The notes: generated by a model not told the origin, from the sequence alone. A DNA stretch of 64,000 nt from Chelydra serpentina (GCA_037349315.1 JBAIAC010000027.1:23349254-23413253), one strand, 5' to 3'; positions 1 through 10,093 are shown, numbered from the stretch's first letter. Numbers and translations are program-made.

Positions 1-999
1 GAAGTGCCCCAGGAATCACCAGGGGGCTTCCCTTTCAAGCTGTGGTATGGGAGGAGAGTAAGGGGACCCCTAGAACCGGTAAGGGACAATTGGGAGAAGA
101 AGGGGGAAGACCCCCTGATGGATCTCTCCCCTGAGATGGGAGCCCATCCTCCCATCAGGTGTCCCCCGTTCAGAGTAACTGGGAAAAGAGCCCAGAACCT
201 GGAGAGAGAGCCCAAGGACAGTCTGGCTTTAAAGGTGAACCAGTCATTCAGCAGCCCAGGGCTGGCCAAGGCGGAGGCGATCAGAGATTGGCCTGTTCCC
301 CAGACCAAGAAACAGGTCCAGGCCTTTAGCGGGATGGCGGGGTACCACCAGAGGTTTGTACCCCCCTTTAGCTCCCTAGCTGCCCCCATCACAGAGCTAG
401 GTAAGAAGAGGAAGCCAGACGAGGCAGTCTGGACCGAGCAGGGCCAGAGGGCTCTCTGTGCACTGAAGGAGGCTCTAATCCAGGGCCCTATAGATCAAGT
501 AAACCCAGACGGGGCCAAGCCCTGTACAGTGTTCACCGAAGCCTCAGACACAGGGCTGGGCGCGGTGCTGACGCAGGCCTATGCGAAGCGGGGGAGACAC
601 CCCATCGGGTATCTGAGCAAGGAGCTGCTGCCCTGGAGGCAGAACGGTCAAGCCATAGAGAGGGAATGCCTGGCCATGGGGCAGGCCTTTAAGACGCAGC
701 AGCCGGATCTATTTGGGTGGCGCTTTACAGTGTATATTCACCACTTAGCCCCGACGTGGCTGCATCCAGGAAAAGGGGCCGATGCCGAGCGGCTGGTGAC
801 ACAGACACGTGGTCAGAGAGGGGACCAGATCAAGAGGGAGGCTCTTAACCAAGAGAGCCCGAACTACAGCCCTCCAGACTGGAGCGCTGGGAAAAGACCT
901 GATCTCAGCTTGAACCCCAGGGGTTTGGGGATGGAAAAAGGGCACGGGCCGCATAAACCTTCCCACATGCGGCCTGCGGGTGCCATCCAGCCCACCTGA
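1..999 (+). pseudogene. pol: Chimeric integrase tail, RT and RNase H remnant, left-truncated
   Basis: The open frame from about base 4 to 999 starts inside the integrase C-terminal region (motif LWYGRRVRGPLE). It passes a short N-terminal RT segment (PIRCPPFRVTGK), then jumps to the end of RT (QTKKQVQAF.GMAGYHQRF) and RNase H. The RT core with its YxDD catalytic site is deleted. The first RNase H aspartate is replaced (TEAS in place of TDAS), and the aspartate of YTDHSPL is now H (YIHHLAP). It cannot encode a working polymerase or nuclease. The same deletion derivative recurs at 4788-5975, 41100-42175 and 45902-46919, so the deletion predates the amplification. The true start lies left of the window. 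Confidence 0.8.
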
Positions 1000-1094
1000 C
1001 CTAAGGGAGCTCGTCGAACTGTAACGGCCTGGTGTGACCGGGTTCGAACTTCCCCAGGTCACTAGCTAAAGTGACCCCGCTCAGTTCGGTCTCG

Positions 1095-1107
1095 AAGGGG
1101 GGAGAGA
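1095..1107 (+). promoter_or_regulatory. Polypurine tract
   Basis: Thirteen purines directly precede the LTR TG start. This is the position of the plus-strand primer in LTR retrotransposons. The same tract precedes the LTRs at 6127, 42218 and 47239. Confidence 0.75.
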
Positions 1108-1599
1108 TGTGATGGAGTAGAGAGGGAGATGGATCTGACCTGGGAGGCTGCATTGGGACAGTCTGCATTGGAAATGCGAGACTTTACCTGAGGCTGTAAC
1201 ATGAGCCAGGACGGGGGTTGGGAGGTGACACCTTTGGCTGGGAGAATGGTAACAGGCTAGAGGAGGGGCCCCGGGGGAGGGGAAGAGAGGCTGCTGGAGG
1301 GTTTGGCTTTTTGGTTTCAGTTTGGGGCTGGCCGGGGAAGAGGGGAGAGAGGCAGACAGGGTCTGGCCTCCCTGCCCCGTTTGGAGCTGTGGGGCGAAAT
1401 GCAGGGAGCCCCAGGCTGGGGTCTAAGCTCCCTGCCCCCCGGAAAGACCCGACTGAGGGGTCCTGGATGTACTGACAAGCTCTGGTTGGGCTGTGTTCCT
1501 GGCATCTCTAATAAACCTTCTGTTCTACTGGCTGGCTGAGACTCCCAGTGAATCCGGGGAAGAGGGGTGCAGGGCCGGACTCCCCTATACTCCGTGACA
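1108..1599 (+). repeat. Gmr1-like LTR, type I (492 bp)
   Basis: It begins TGTGATGGAG after a purine tract and ends CTCCGTGACA, giving TG...CA termini. AATAAA at 1510-1515 is a plausible polyadenylation signal. It lacks a 4-base GCTG present in the 6127 copy. By comparison with 38109-42713 it is the 3' LTR of the inner plus-strand element. The bases after it (CACCC) are that element's right-hand target duplication. Confidence 0.88.
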
Positions 1600-4259
1600 C
1601 ACCCTCTTCCTGAACTTACTGCCAGAGACTTGGACACTGTCCATGGCGGAGGCAGTACACATAAAGCCCCTGTTTGTCTTTGGTCACACCCCTTTTCAGT
1701 ACCGACACACCACATGGTGTCATTCGTAATGGTTTTAGCAAAAGGCGAGGTTCCTGGTCCCCGGGCGCCTGAAAATGGGTTGGGGTGTAGTATTGCTAAC
1801 AGGATACAGATAGCAATACCTGTTAAGGCGTAGGAACCTCGGCATTTAGCTCTCAGTGCCATGAGGCGGCGTGCCTCAGTTTCCCCTTTCACACAGCAGC
1901 CTGGGCCTGTTATGCTTTTGCTGTTGTGCCAAGCTTCCAGCCGGTTACCCGATACAGGCCGACAGGTAACATGCTTGTACGACCGTGAGGTCACCATCTC
2001 AAGCATGTACAACAGTTTTTCCCACCTATCAGGTATGTTCCCCATCTTGAAAGGGTTGACCCTCAGTGTTAACTCCTTTGTTATAACCCACAGATGAAGT
2101 AGGGAAAGACACAGGATTACCCACCCGTCTGTGTATCCTGGTAGGCACTCTGATTCAGATTCTTCTGCCTCTTTGGAGCAGGCTTCTGAATCAGGCATGG
2201 GTTTGAGGTTCTGGCAAGGAAAGGGTGTACTGCAACCCGGCCTGCCCTCTGCCCCTCCCTCTGGAATTTCTCTGGGCTGGTTCCCATCCCCTTGTGTGGC
2301 TTCACCCATGCAGAGACTCGCTCCCTTCTGCTTTGAAGAGAGAGGTTTAGCCCCTTCCCGTGTAGCAAGAACAACCTCTTTCTTGGACACCCCAGTATCT
2401 GTTCCCAACAGGTCAGCTGGACGGACTCCCCCCTCCAGGAGGTCTGACCCCCAGCTTTCCCTTCTAACCTGATCCGCAGGAGAGGGGCCTGGCATCTGAA
2501 ATGCAGACTTTTCACCCTCCTCCTGGGCAAGATCCTCCTGACAAAAGGTTGGCGGGCTCTCCGGCCCCCCCTCACCTTCCCTCCCTGGGCCTCTATCTGG
2601 GCCAGACACTCCCGTGTCCCCCCAAAGAGAAGGTGACCCTGGTCCAGCTGTGGGCTCCCAGCTGCAAGCTAAGATAGACCCTTCAGTGGCCTGCAAAATT
2701 CCCCCCTTGCTATGAGGTAGAACATTCCCCTCCCCCGGGGAGATGATTACAGGACAGGAACTGGCCACAGCCACCCCTGCCGCCACAGCTGCAGTCCCTG
2801 TGACTTCGCCCCCCGCTCTGGGGTTTTCAGCACCAGGTTCCTGCTTGCTGCCACCCAGCCCTGGGACAGATTCTGCCACAGCAAAGAAATCATTTCCCAG
2901 TAGAAACGGTGCAAAATTGCGTGACACTGTTGCCACAGTTAGGCTAGCCTGCAAGTTTTCCATTTGCATGTGTACTTTTGCCAAAGGTGCAATGACTTTG
3001 TAGCCACCCACCAGCTCCAATTCTGCCACTTTACCCGGCAACCAATCCTTCTCTTGGATCAGGTCCCTCCTGACTATAGAAATTTCAGCACCTGTATCTC
3101 TCAACCCAGTGATTACCTTCCCATTCAGTCTAACAGCATGCACATGCTCACTGCTTGGTGGTGTAGAAGTCAACTTCACAAACCCTGTGTGGAAAGAGGC
3201 AGCAGCTTCATGGGCCGCTTGATGCCTGTTTTCACTCAGCAGGGGACACTTATCTCTCAGGTGCTCGGTGGACTTACATCGATAGCACCTCCTGGGCTCC
3301 TCCGATTGTACAGGGAATTTGGGACGAGTACTAGGGGAATGGGGAGGTGAGCGCCCAGCCTCCTTTTTCCCAGGGGTAACACGGTGACTCTGTTTTCCTT
3401 CGACCCTGTACCCCTCTGCCAGTGGTTTATGCTTAATTGCAGCTTGTGCCTGCTCATAAGAGTCTGCAAACCCAGCTAGTTCACTAACTGCTTTTACCTG
3501 TTTGTCCCACAAGTACTGTTTGACATCATCACTGCACATATTCAGGAATTGTTCCTGAGCAACCAAATCACACATCCCTTCAAAGCTTGTAATGTCTCTT
3601 CCCCTCACCCACTTATCTACCAGAACTGTCATTTCATTTGCATAAGCCACATTACTTAATCCATCTCCTCTCTTAAGACTCCTGAATTTAACCCTGTAGG
3701 TTTCAGGTGTAACCTGAAACTTTTTCAAAACCAGTTCCTTAAATTTACCATAATTGGAGGCATCCCCAATGGGCATCTTATTGAATATGTCCAGAGCTCT
3801 GCCAGTCAATTTGGCTATCAAGGGGGTCATTTTTTGATCTTCAGGGATCGCATGGAGGGAGCACAGTCTCTCGAAGGTGATAAAATGTTCGGCTATATCC
3901 TTGGATTCATCATACTGGGGGCATAGACGCTCCCATTTGGGGATTTTGGGGGAAGCGGAGCCGGCAGCTGAAGGGTTTCGACTCTTCAACTCTGCGATGG
4001 CCAGTTCATGCTTCTGGGCCTCCATAGCTCTCTTGTGGGCCGCCTCCTCCCTGATTCTTTCTGCTTCCATAGCTCTCTGGTGGGCCAGCTCCTCTGCTTC
4101 CATAGCTCTCTTGTGGGCCGCCTCCTCCCTGATTCTTTCTACTTCCATAGCTCTCTTGTGGGCCGCCTCCTCCCTGATTCTTTCTGCTTCCATAGCTCTC
4201 TTGTGGGCCAGCTCCTCTGCTTCCATAGCTCTCTTGTGGGCCAGCTCCTCTGCTTCCAT
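1317..4259 (-). CDS. gag-pro: Antisense Gag-protease ORF (980 codons) of the minus-strand element
   Basis: Residues 1-77 are charged repeats of 10/11 or 15 residues (AMEAEELAHKR, AMEAERIREEAAHKR), predicted coiled coil. Residues ~108-285 form a capsid with a SCAN-like helical region (VAQEQFLNMCSDDVKQYLWD). A CX2CX4HX4C zinc knuckle lies near 325-338 and a retropepsin DTGA at 388-391, with LLGND further on. The ~480 C-terminal residues are low-complexity linker, and from about 1599 downward the frame only reads antisense through the neighbouring LTR, so the native 3' end is missing. The frame is open upstream of the first ATG (LEISAETEAHKRAEE), so the true N-terminus is lost at the 4319/4320 junction. 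It may be a chance-preserved retroelement frame or an expressed one. Capsid and protease assignment is firm; function is not. Confidence 0.75.
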   Translation of the reverse strand: MEAEELAHKRAMEAEELAHKRAMEAERIREEAAHKRAMEVERIREEAAHKRAMEAEELAHQRAMEAERIREEAAHKRAMEAQKHELAIAELKSRNPSAAGSASPKIPKWERLCPQYDESKDIAEHFITFERLCSLHAIPEDQKMTPLIAKLTGRALDIFNKMPIGDASNYGKFKELVLKKFQVTPETYRVKFRSLKRGDGLSNVAYANEMTVLVDKWVRGRDITSFEGMCDLVAQEQFLNMCSDDVKQYLWDKQVKAVSELAGFADSYEQAQAAIKHKPLAEGYRVEGKQSHRVTPGKKEAGRSPPHSPSTRPKFPVQSEEPRRCYRCKSTEHLRDKCPLLSENRHQAAHEAAASFHTGFVKLTSTPPSSEHVHAVRLNGKVITGLRDTGAEISIVRRDLIQEKDWLPGKVAELELVGGYKVIAPLAKVHMQMENLQASLTVATVSRNFAPFLLGNDFFAVAESVPGLGGSKQEPGAENPRAGGEVTGTAAVAAGVAVASSCPVIISPGEGNVLPHSKGGILQATEGSILACSWEPTAGPGSPSLWGDTGVSGPDRGPGREGEGGPESPPTFCQEDLAQEEGEKSAFQMPGPSPADQVRRESWGSDLLEGGVRPADLLGTDTGVSKKEVVLATREGAKPLSSKQKGASLCMGEATQGDGNQPREIPEGGAEGRPGCSTPFPCQNLKPMPDSEACSKEAEESESECLPGYTDGWVILCLSLLHLWVITKELTLRVNPFKMGNIPDRWEKLLYMLEMVTSRSYKHVTCRPVSGNRLEAWHNSKSITGPGCCVKGETEARRLMALRAKCRGSYALTGIAICILLAILHPNPFSGARGPGTSPFAKTITNDTMWCVGTEKGCDQRQTGALCVLPPPWTVSKSLAVSSGRGCVTEYRGVRPCTPLPRIHWESQPASRTEGLLEMPGTQPNQSLSVHPGPLSRVFPGGRELRPQPGAPCISPHSSKRGREARPCLPLSPLPRPAPN

Positions 4260-4338
4260 AGCTCTCTTGTGGGCCTCCTCAGCTCTCTTGTGGGCTTCTG
4301 TCTCTGCACTAATTTCCAGCGTACGTCACACCGTCACA
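1600..4338 (-). mobile_element. Internal part of a minus-strand Gmr1-like element, 5' end deleted
   Basis: The left edge matches 42714, where CCCTCTTCC (minus-strand purine tract GGAAGAGGG) once abutted the 3' LTR seen at 36969-38105. The right edge keeps only the last bases of the other LTR (CACCGTCACA, 4329-4338), followed by target duplication GTCCC (4339-4343). The 5' LTR body, primer site and gag start are deleted. Confidence 0.75.
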
Positions 4339-4786
4339 GTCCCCCTCTCTGATCAGCTAACCCCTGCCCAGCAAGCTGAGATCAGAGGGGTGCTGCATCT
4401 GTACCGGCAGCTGTTTTCCAACCAGCCTGGACGCACTAATCTGACCATCCACCGGGTGCAGACAGGAGCGCACCAACCTATAAGATGCTCCCCCTTCCGA
4501 GTCACAGGGAAGACAGCTCGGGACCTGGAAAGAGAGGTCAAGGACATGCTGGCTTTGGGGGTGATCTAGCCGTCATCCAGCCCTTGGGCCTCCCCAGTGG
4601 TGCTGGTCCCCAAAAGGGATGGGTTGATCCGGTTCTGTGTGGACTATCGGAAGCTCAATACCATCACTGTATCTGATGCCTACCCCATGCCCCGGCCGGA
4701 CGAGCTCCTAGACAAGCTGGGAGGGGCTCGGTACCTTATCACCATGGATTTTACAAAGGGCTACTGGCAAGTGCCACTGGATGCAG
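4339..4786 (+). pseudogene. pol: RT N-terminal fragment cut at the tandem-duplication joint
   Basis: After GTCCC the frame reads PLSDQLTPAQQAEIRG..., the linker to RT, then VLVPKRDG, FCVDYRKLN and the RT segment ending KGYWQVPLDA. A TAG at 4567-4569 interrupts the frame where a glutamine codon is expected, and the same stop is in all four copies. The coding sequence ends at GCAG (4783-4786), where integrase sequence begins in another frame. The upstream 3877-4320 part of the same open frame is only the complement of the gag coiled coil. Confidence 0.8.
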
Positions 4787-4787
4787 G

Positions 4788-5975
4788 ATGGGGGTCCCCA
4801 GCGAGGTCTTTACAGATCAGGGATCCGAGGTCATCTCAGCCCGGTTCCGGGGCGTGTGGGAGAAAGGTGGGGTCTGGCCCACCTGGGCCTCTGCATATCA
4901 CCCTCAGTCCAACGGGCTGGTGGAAAGAGTTCAGGGGACCGTGAGGATGATGCTGAGGACTTGCATAAATCAGCATCCACAGGACTGGGACAAGTACCTG
5001 CCCCACCGATGGCACAGGGAAGTGCCCCAGGAATCACCAGGGGGCTTCCCTTTCAAGCTGTGGTATGGGAGGAGAGTAAGGGGACCCCTAGAACCGGTAA
5101 GGGACAATTGGGAGAAGAAGGGGGAAGACCCCCTGATGGATCTCTCCCCTGAGATGGGAGCCCATCCTCCCATCAGGTGTCCCCCGTTCAGAGTAACTGG
5201 GAAAAGAGCCCAGAACCTGGAGAGAGAGCCCAAGGACAGTCTGGCTTTAAAGGTGAACCAGTCATTCAGCAGCCCAGGGCTGGCCAAGGCGGAGGCGATC
5301 AGAGATTGGCCTGTTCCCCAGACCAAGAAACAGGTCCAGGCCTTTAGCGGGATGGCGGGGTACCACCAGAGGTTTGTACCCCCCTTTAGCTCCCTAGCTG
5401 CCCCCATCACAGAGCTAGGTAAGAAGAGGAAGCCAGACGAGGCAGTCTGGACCGAGCAGGGCCAGAGGGCTCTCTGTGCGCTGAAGGAGGCTCTAATCCA
5501 GGGCCCTATAGATCGAGTAAACCCAGACAGGGCCAAGCCCTGTACAGTGTTCACCGAAGCCTCAGACACAGGGCTGGGCGCGGTGCTGACGCAGGCCTAT
5601 GCGAAGCGGGGGAGACACCCCATCGGGTATCTGAGCAAGGAGCTGCTGCCCTGGAGGCAGAACGGTCAAGCCATAGAGAGGGAATGCCTGGCCATGGGGC
5701 AGGCCTTTAAGACGCAGCAGCCGGATCTATTTGGGTGGCGCTTTACAGTGTATATTCACCACTTCGCCCCGACGTGGCTGCATCCAGGAAAAGGGGCCGA
5801 TGCCGAGCGGCTGGTGACACAGACACGTGGTCAGAGAGGGGACCAGATCAAGAGGGAGGCTCTTAACCAAGAGAGCCCGAACTACAGCCCTCCAGACTGG
5901 AGCGCTGGGAAAAGACCTGATCTCAGCTTGAACCCCAGGGGTTTGGGGAATGGAAAAAGGGCACGGGCCGCATAA
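4788..5975 (+). pseudogene. pol: Chimeric integrase core, RT and RNase H frame (395 codons)
   Basis: The frame opens in the middle of the integrase core (VFTDQGSEV, then HPQSNGLVERV, the second D and the E of the DDE triad). It runs into the integrase C-terminal region, then a truncated RT start, the RT end and RNase H with the defects described for 1-999 (TEAS, YIHHFAP). The zinc-binding domain and first catalytic aspartate of integrase are absent. The frame stays open across these joins, which is a by-product of in-frame deletion rather than evidence of function. The end carries a 1-base change (GLGNGKRARAA) relative to the 1-999 copy. Confidence 0.78.
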
Positions 5976-6126
5976 ACCTTCCCACATGCGGCCTGCGGGT
6001 GCCATCCAGCCCACCCGACCTAAGGGAGCTCGTCGAACTGTAACGGCCTGGTGTGACCGGGTTCGAACTTCCCCAGGTCACTAGCTAAAGTGACCCCGCT
6101 CAGTTCGGTCTCGAAGGGGGGAGAGA

Positions 6127-6622
6127 TGTGATGGAGTAGAGAGGGAGATGGATCTGACCTGGGAGGCTGGCTGCATTGGGACAGGCTGCATTGGAAATGC
6201 GAGACTTTACCTGAGGCTGTAACATGAGCCAGGACGGGGGTTGGGAGGTGACACCTTTGGCTGGGAGAATGGTAACAGGCTAGAGGAGGGGCCCCGGGGG
6301 AGGGGAAAAGAGGCTGCTGGAGGGTTTGGCTTTTTGGTTTCAGTTTGGGGCTGGCCGGGGAAGAGGGGAGAGAGGCAGACAGGGTCTGGCCTCCCTGCCC
6401 CGTTTGGAGCTGTGGGGCGAAATGCAGGGAGCCCCAGGCTGGGGTCTAAGCTCCCTGCCCCCCGGAAGGACCCGACTGAGGGGTCCTGGATGTACTGACA
6501 AGCTCTGGTTGGGCTGTGTTCCTGGCATCTCTAATAAACCTTCTGTTCTACTGGCTGGCTGAGACTCCCAGTGAATCCGGGGAAGAGGGGTGCAGGGCCG
6601 GACTCCCCTATACTCCGTGACA
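6127..6622 (+). repeat. Gmr1-like LTR, type I (496 bp)
   Basis: TGTGATGG...GTGACA termini, purine tract at 6114-6126, AATAAA at 6533-6538. It is the tandem-duplicate partner of 1108-1599 and carries the GCTG that copy lacks. Confidence 0.88.
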
Positions 6623-9126
6623 CACCCTCTTCCTGAACTTACTGCCAGAGACTTGGACACTGTCCATGGCGGAGGCAGTACACATAAAGCCCCTGTTTGT
6701 CTTTGGTCACACCCCTTTTCAGTACCGACACACCACATGGTGTCATTCGTAATGGTTTTAGCAAAATGCGAGGTTCCTGGTCCCCAGGCGCCTGAAAATG
6801 GGTTGGGGTGTAGTATTGCTAACAGGATACAGATAGCAATACCTGTTAAGGCGTAGGAACCTCGGCATTTAGCTCTCAGTGCCATGAGGCGGCGTGCCTC
6901 AGTTTCCCCTTTCACACAGCAGCCTGGGCCTGTTATGCTTTTGCTGTTGTGCCAAGCTTCCAGCCGGTTACCCGATACAGGCCGACAGGTAACATGCTTG
7001 TACGACCGTGAGGTCACCATCTCAAGCATGTACAACAGTTTTTCCCACCTATCAGGTATGTTCCCCATCTTGAAAGGGTTGACCCTCAGTGTTAACTCCT
7101 TTGTTATAACCCACAGATGAAGTAGGGAAAGACACAGGATTACCCACCCGTCTGTGTATCCTGGTAGGCACTCTGATTCAGATTCTTCTGCCTCTTTGGA
7201 GCAGGCTTCTGAATCAGGCATGGGTTTGAGGTTCTGGCAAGGAAAGGGTGTACTGCAACCCGGCCTGCCCTCGGCCCCTCCCTCTGGAATTTCTCTGGGC
7301 TGGTTCCCATCCCCTTGTGTGGCTTCACCCATGCAGAGACTCGCTCCCTTCTGCTTTGAAGAGAGAGGTTTAGCCCCTACCCGTGTAGCAAGAACAACCT
7401 CTTTCTTGGACACCCCAGTATCTGTTCCCAACAGGTCAGCTGGACGGACTCCCCCCTCCAGGAGGTCTGACCCCCAGCTTTCCCTTCTAACCTGATCCGC
7501 AGGAGAGGGGCCTGGCATCTGAAATGCAGACTTTTCACCCTCCTCCTGGGCAAGATCCTCCTGACAAAAGGTTGGCGGGCTCTCCGGCCCCCCCTCACCT
7601 TCCCTCCCTGGGCCTCTATCTGGGCCAGACACTCCCGTGTCCCCCCAAAGAGAAGGTGACCCTGGTCCAGCTGTGGGCTCCCAGCTGCAAGCTAAGATAG
7701 ACCCTTCAGTGGCCTGCAAAATTCCCCCCTTGCTATGAGGTAGAACATTCCCCTCCCCCGGGGAGATGATTACAGGACAGGAACTGGCCACAGCCACCCC
7801 TGCCGCCACAGCTGCAGTCCCTGTGACTTCGCCCCCCGCTCTGGGGTTTTCAGCACCAGGTTCCTGCTTGCTGCCACCCAGCCCTGGGACAGATTCTGCC
7901 ACAGCAAAGAAATCATTTCCCAGTAGAAACGGTGCAAAATTGCGTGACACTGTTGCCACAGTTAGCCTAGCCTGCAAGTTTTCCATTTGCATGTGTACTT
8001 TTGCCAAAGGTGCAATGACTTTGTAGCCACCCACCAGCTCCAATTCTGCCACTTTACCCGGCAACCAATCCTTCTCTTGGATCAGGTCCCTCCTGACTAT
8101 AGAAATTTCAGCACCTGTATCTCTCAACCCAGTGATTACCTTCCCATTCAGTCTAACAGCATGCACATGCTCACTGCCTGGTGGTGTAGAAGTCAACTTC
8201 ACAAACCCTGTGTGGAAAGAGGCAGCAGCTTCATGGGCCGCTTGATGCCTGTTTTCACTCAGCAGGGGACACTTATCTCTCAGGTGCTCGGTGGACTTAC
8301 ATCGATAGCACCTCCTGGGCTCCTCCGATTGTACAGGGAATTTGGGACGAGTACTAGGGGAATGGGGAGGTGAGCGCCCAGCCTCCTTTTTCCCAGGGGT
8401 AACACGGTGACTCTGTTTTCCTTCGACCCTGTACCCCTCTGCCAGTGGTTTATGCTTAATTGCAGCTTGCGCCTGCTCATAAGAGTCTGCAAACCCAGCT
8501 AGTTCACTAACTGCTTTTACCTGTTTGTCCCACAAGTACTGTTTGACATCATCACTGCACATATTCAGGAATTGTTCCTGAGCAACCAAATCACACATCC
8601 CTTCAAAGCTTGTAATGTCTCTTCCCCTCACCCACTTATCTACCAGAACTGTCATTTCATTTGCATAAGCCACATTACTTAATCCATCTCCTCTCTTAAG
8701 ACTCCTAAATTTAACCCTGTAGGTTTCAGGTGTAACCTGAAACTTTTTCAAAACCAGTTCCTTAAATTTACCATAATTGGAGGCATCCCCAATGGGCATC
8801 TTATTGAATATGTCCAGAGCTCTGCCAGTCAATTTGGCTATCAAGGTGGTCATTTTTTGATCTTCAGGGATCGCATGGAGGGAGCACAGTCTCTCGAAGG
8901 TGATAAAATGTTCGGCTATATCCTTGGATTCATCATACTGGGGGCATAGACGCTCCCATTTGGGGATTTTTGGGGAAGCGGAGCCGGCAGCTGAAGGGTT
9001 TCGACTCTTCAACTCTGCGATGGCCAGTTCATGCTTCTGGGCCTCCATAGCTCTCTTGTGGGCCGCCTCCTCCCTGATTCTTTCTGCTTCCATAGCTCTC
9101 TGGTGGGCCAGCTCCTCTGCTTCCAT
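6340..9126 (-). CDS. gag-pro: Antisense Gag-protease ORF, 928 codons, short coiled coil
   Basis: This copy has the same domain order as 1317-4259: coiled coil, SCAN-like capsid, CX2CX4HX4C knuckle, DTGA protease, linker, then antisense LTR. It has lost 52 residues of N-terminal repeats (156 bp), leaving only a few heptad-like units before AQKHELAIAELK. The loss is a whole number of codons and of repeat units, so the frame survives. This length state is not seen in the other three copies. Confidence 0.75.
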   Translation of the reverse strand: MEAEELAHQRAMEAERIREEAAHKRAMEAQKHELAIAELKSRNPSAAGSASPKIPKWERLCPQYDESKDIAEHFITFERLCSLHAIPEDQKMTTLIAKLTGRALDIFNKMPIGDASNYGKFKELVLKKFQVTPETYRVKFRSLKRGDGLSNVAYANEMTVLVDKWVRGRDITSFEGMCDLVAQEQFLNMCSDDVKQYLWDKQVKAVSELAGFADSYEQAQAAIKHKPLAEGYRVEGKQSHRVTPGKKEAGRSPPHSPSTRPKFPVQSEEPRRCYRCKSTEHLRDKCPLLSENRHQAAHEAAASFHTGFVKLTSTPPGSEHVHAVRLNGKVITGLRDTGAEISIVRRDLIQEKDWLPGKVAELELVGGYKVIAPLAKVHMQMENLQARLTVATVSRNFAPFLLGNDFFAVAESVPGLGGSKQEPGAENPRAGGEVTGTAAVAAGVAVASSCPVIISPGEGNVLPHSKGGILQATEGSILACSWEPTAGPGSPSLWGDTGVSGPDRGPGREGEGGPESPPTFCQEDLAQEEGEKSAFQMPGPSPADQVRRESWGSDLLEGGVRPADLLGTDTGVSKKEVVLATRVGAKPLSSKQKGASLCMGEATQGDGNQPREIPEGGAEGRPGCSTPFPCQNLKPMPDSEACSKEAEESESECLPGYTDGWVILCLSLLHLWVITKELTLRVNPFKMGNIPDRWEKLLYMLEMVTSRSYKHVTCRPVSGNRLEAWHNSKSITGPGCCVKGETEARRLMALRAKCRGSYALTGIAICILLAILHPNPFSGAWGPGTSHFAKTITNDTMWCVGTEKGCDQRQTGALCVLPPPWTVSKSLAVSSGRGCVTEYRGVRPCTPLPRIHWESQPASRTEGLLEMPGTQPNQSLSVHPGPLSRVLPGGRELRPQPGAPCISPHSSKRGREARPCLPLSPLPRPAPN

Positions 9127-9205
9127 AGCTCTCTTGTGGGCCTCCTCAGCTCTCTTGTGGGCTTCTGTCTCTGCACTAATTTCCAGCGTACGTCACACCG
9201 TCACA

Positions 9206-10093
9206 GTCCCCCTCTCTGATCAGCTAACCCCTGCCCAGCAAGCTGAGATCAGAGGGGTGCTGCATCTGTACCGGCAGCTGTTTTCCAACCAGCCTGGACG
9301 CACTAATCTGACCATCCACCGGGTGCAGACAGGAGCGCACCAACCTATAAGATGCTCCCCCTTCCGAGTCACAGGGAAGACAGCTCGGGACCTGGAAAGA
9401 GAGGTCAAGGACATGCTGGCTTTGGGGGTGATCTAGCCGTCATCCAGCCCTTGGGCCTCCCCAGTGGTGCTGGTCCCCAAAAGGGATGGGTTGATCCGGT
9501 TCTGTGTGGACTATCGGAAGCTCAATACCATCACTGTATCTGATGCCTACCCCATGCCCCGGCCTGACGAGCTCCTAGACAAGCTGGGAGGGGCTCGGTA
9601 CCTTACCACCATGGATTTTACAAAGGGCTACTGGCAAGTGCCACTGGATGCAGATGCCCGGCTGAAATCTGCCTTCATTACCCCTCTGGGGCTCTACGAA
9701 TTCCTGACCCTGCCTTTCGGCCTCAAGGGAGCGCCAGCCACCTTCCAGCGCCTGGTGGATCAGCTACTGAAGGGGATGGAGAGTTTTGCTGTGGTGTATA
9801 TCGATGATATCTGTGTCTTTAGCCAGACCTGGGAGGACCAGGTGTCCCAAGTTAAACAAGTGCTGGACCGACTCCGGGAGGCTGGGCTGACCATAAAAGC
9901 GGAGAAGTGGAAGGTGGGGATGGCTGAAGTGTCCTACCTGGGCCACCGGGTGGGGAGCGGCCGCCTAAAGCCAGAACCAGCCAAGGTGGAGGTGATCCGG
10001 GACTGGCCCGCTCCCCAAACTAAAAAGCAGGTCCAGGCCTTTATTGGGATGGCGGGGTACTATCGAAGATTTGTGCCCACTTTAGCGCCATAG
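9206..10093 (+). pseudogene. pol: Gmr1-like reverse transcriptase, nearly complete, two lesions
   Basis: The sequence starts at target duplication GTCCC (9206-9210). After the shared TAG (9434-9436), an open 209-codon stretch from 9464 carries the RT motifs VLVPKRDG, FTKGYWQVPLD, LPFGLKGAPATFQRLVD and the catalytic YIDD (residues 112-115 of that stretch, D codons at 9803 and 9806). It ends with SYLGHRVG and QTKKQVQAFIGMAGYYRRF. A one-base loss near 10080 shifts the frame and stops it at 10091-10093. In a working element RT would copy the element RNA. Here it is a pseudogene that still shows all core motifs. Integrase is not downstream, consistent with the integrase-first order of Gmr1-like elements. 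Confidence 0.85.

Larger units (their letters stand above)
4787..9653 (+). repeat. Second unit of a ~5-kb tandem duplication
   Basis: It starts at the integrase joint after GCAG and ends at the equivalent GCAG (9650-9653), where normal RT sequence resumes. The preceding unit ends at 4786 and begins left of the window. LTR-to-LTR spacing is 5019 bp (1108 to 6127). This unit is shorter because 156 bp of gag coiled-coil repeats are missing. Confidence 0.85.

Noticed and set aside
1028..1066. tRNA-like B box (GGGTTCGAACTT) near the purine tract
   Set aside because: There is no A box, acceptor stem or CCA partner at tRNA distance; it is part of the element tail and repeats with it.
2117..2575. 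Other short frames overlapping the antisense gag-protease region
   Set aside because: They are shadows in alternative frames, repeated identically with each copy and without motifs.
3877..4320. Frame with repeated ASIALLWASS on the + strand
   Set aside because: It is the exact complement of the antisense gag coiled-coil repeats; only the part after ~4339 is real RT.
1600..4338. A new composite element with captured, inverted gag
   Set aside because: GTCCC and CACCC target duplications and the matching purine tract show ordinary nested insertions plus a tandem duplication.
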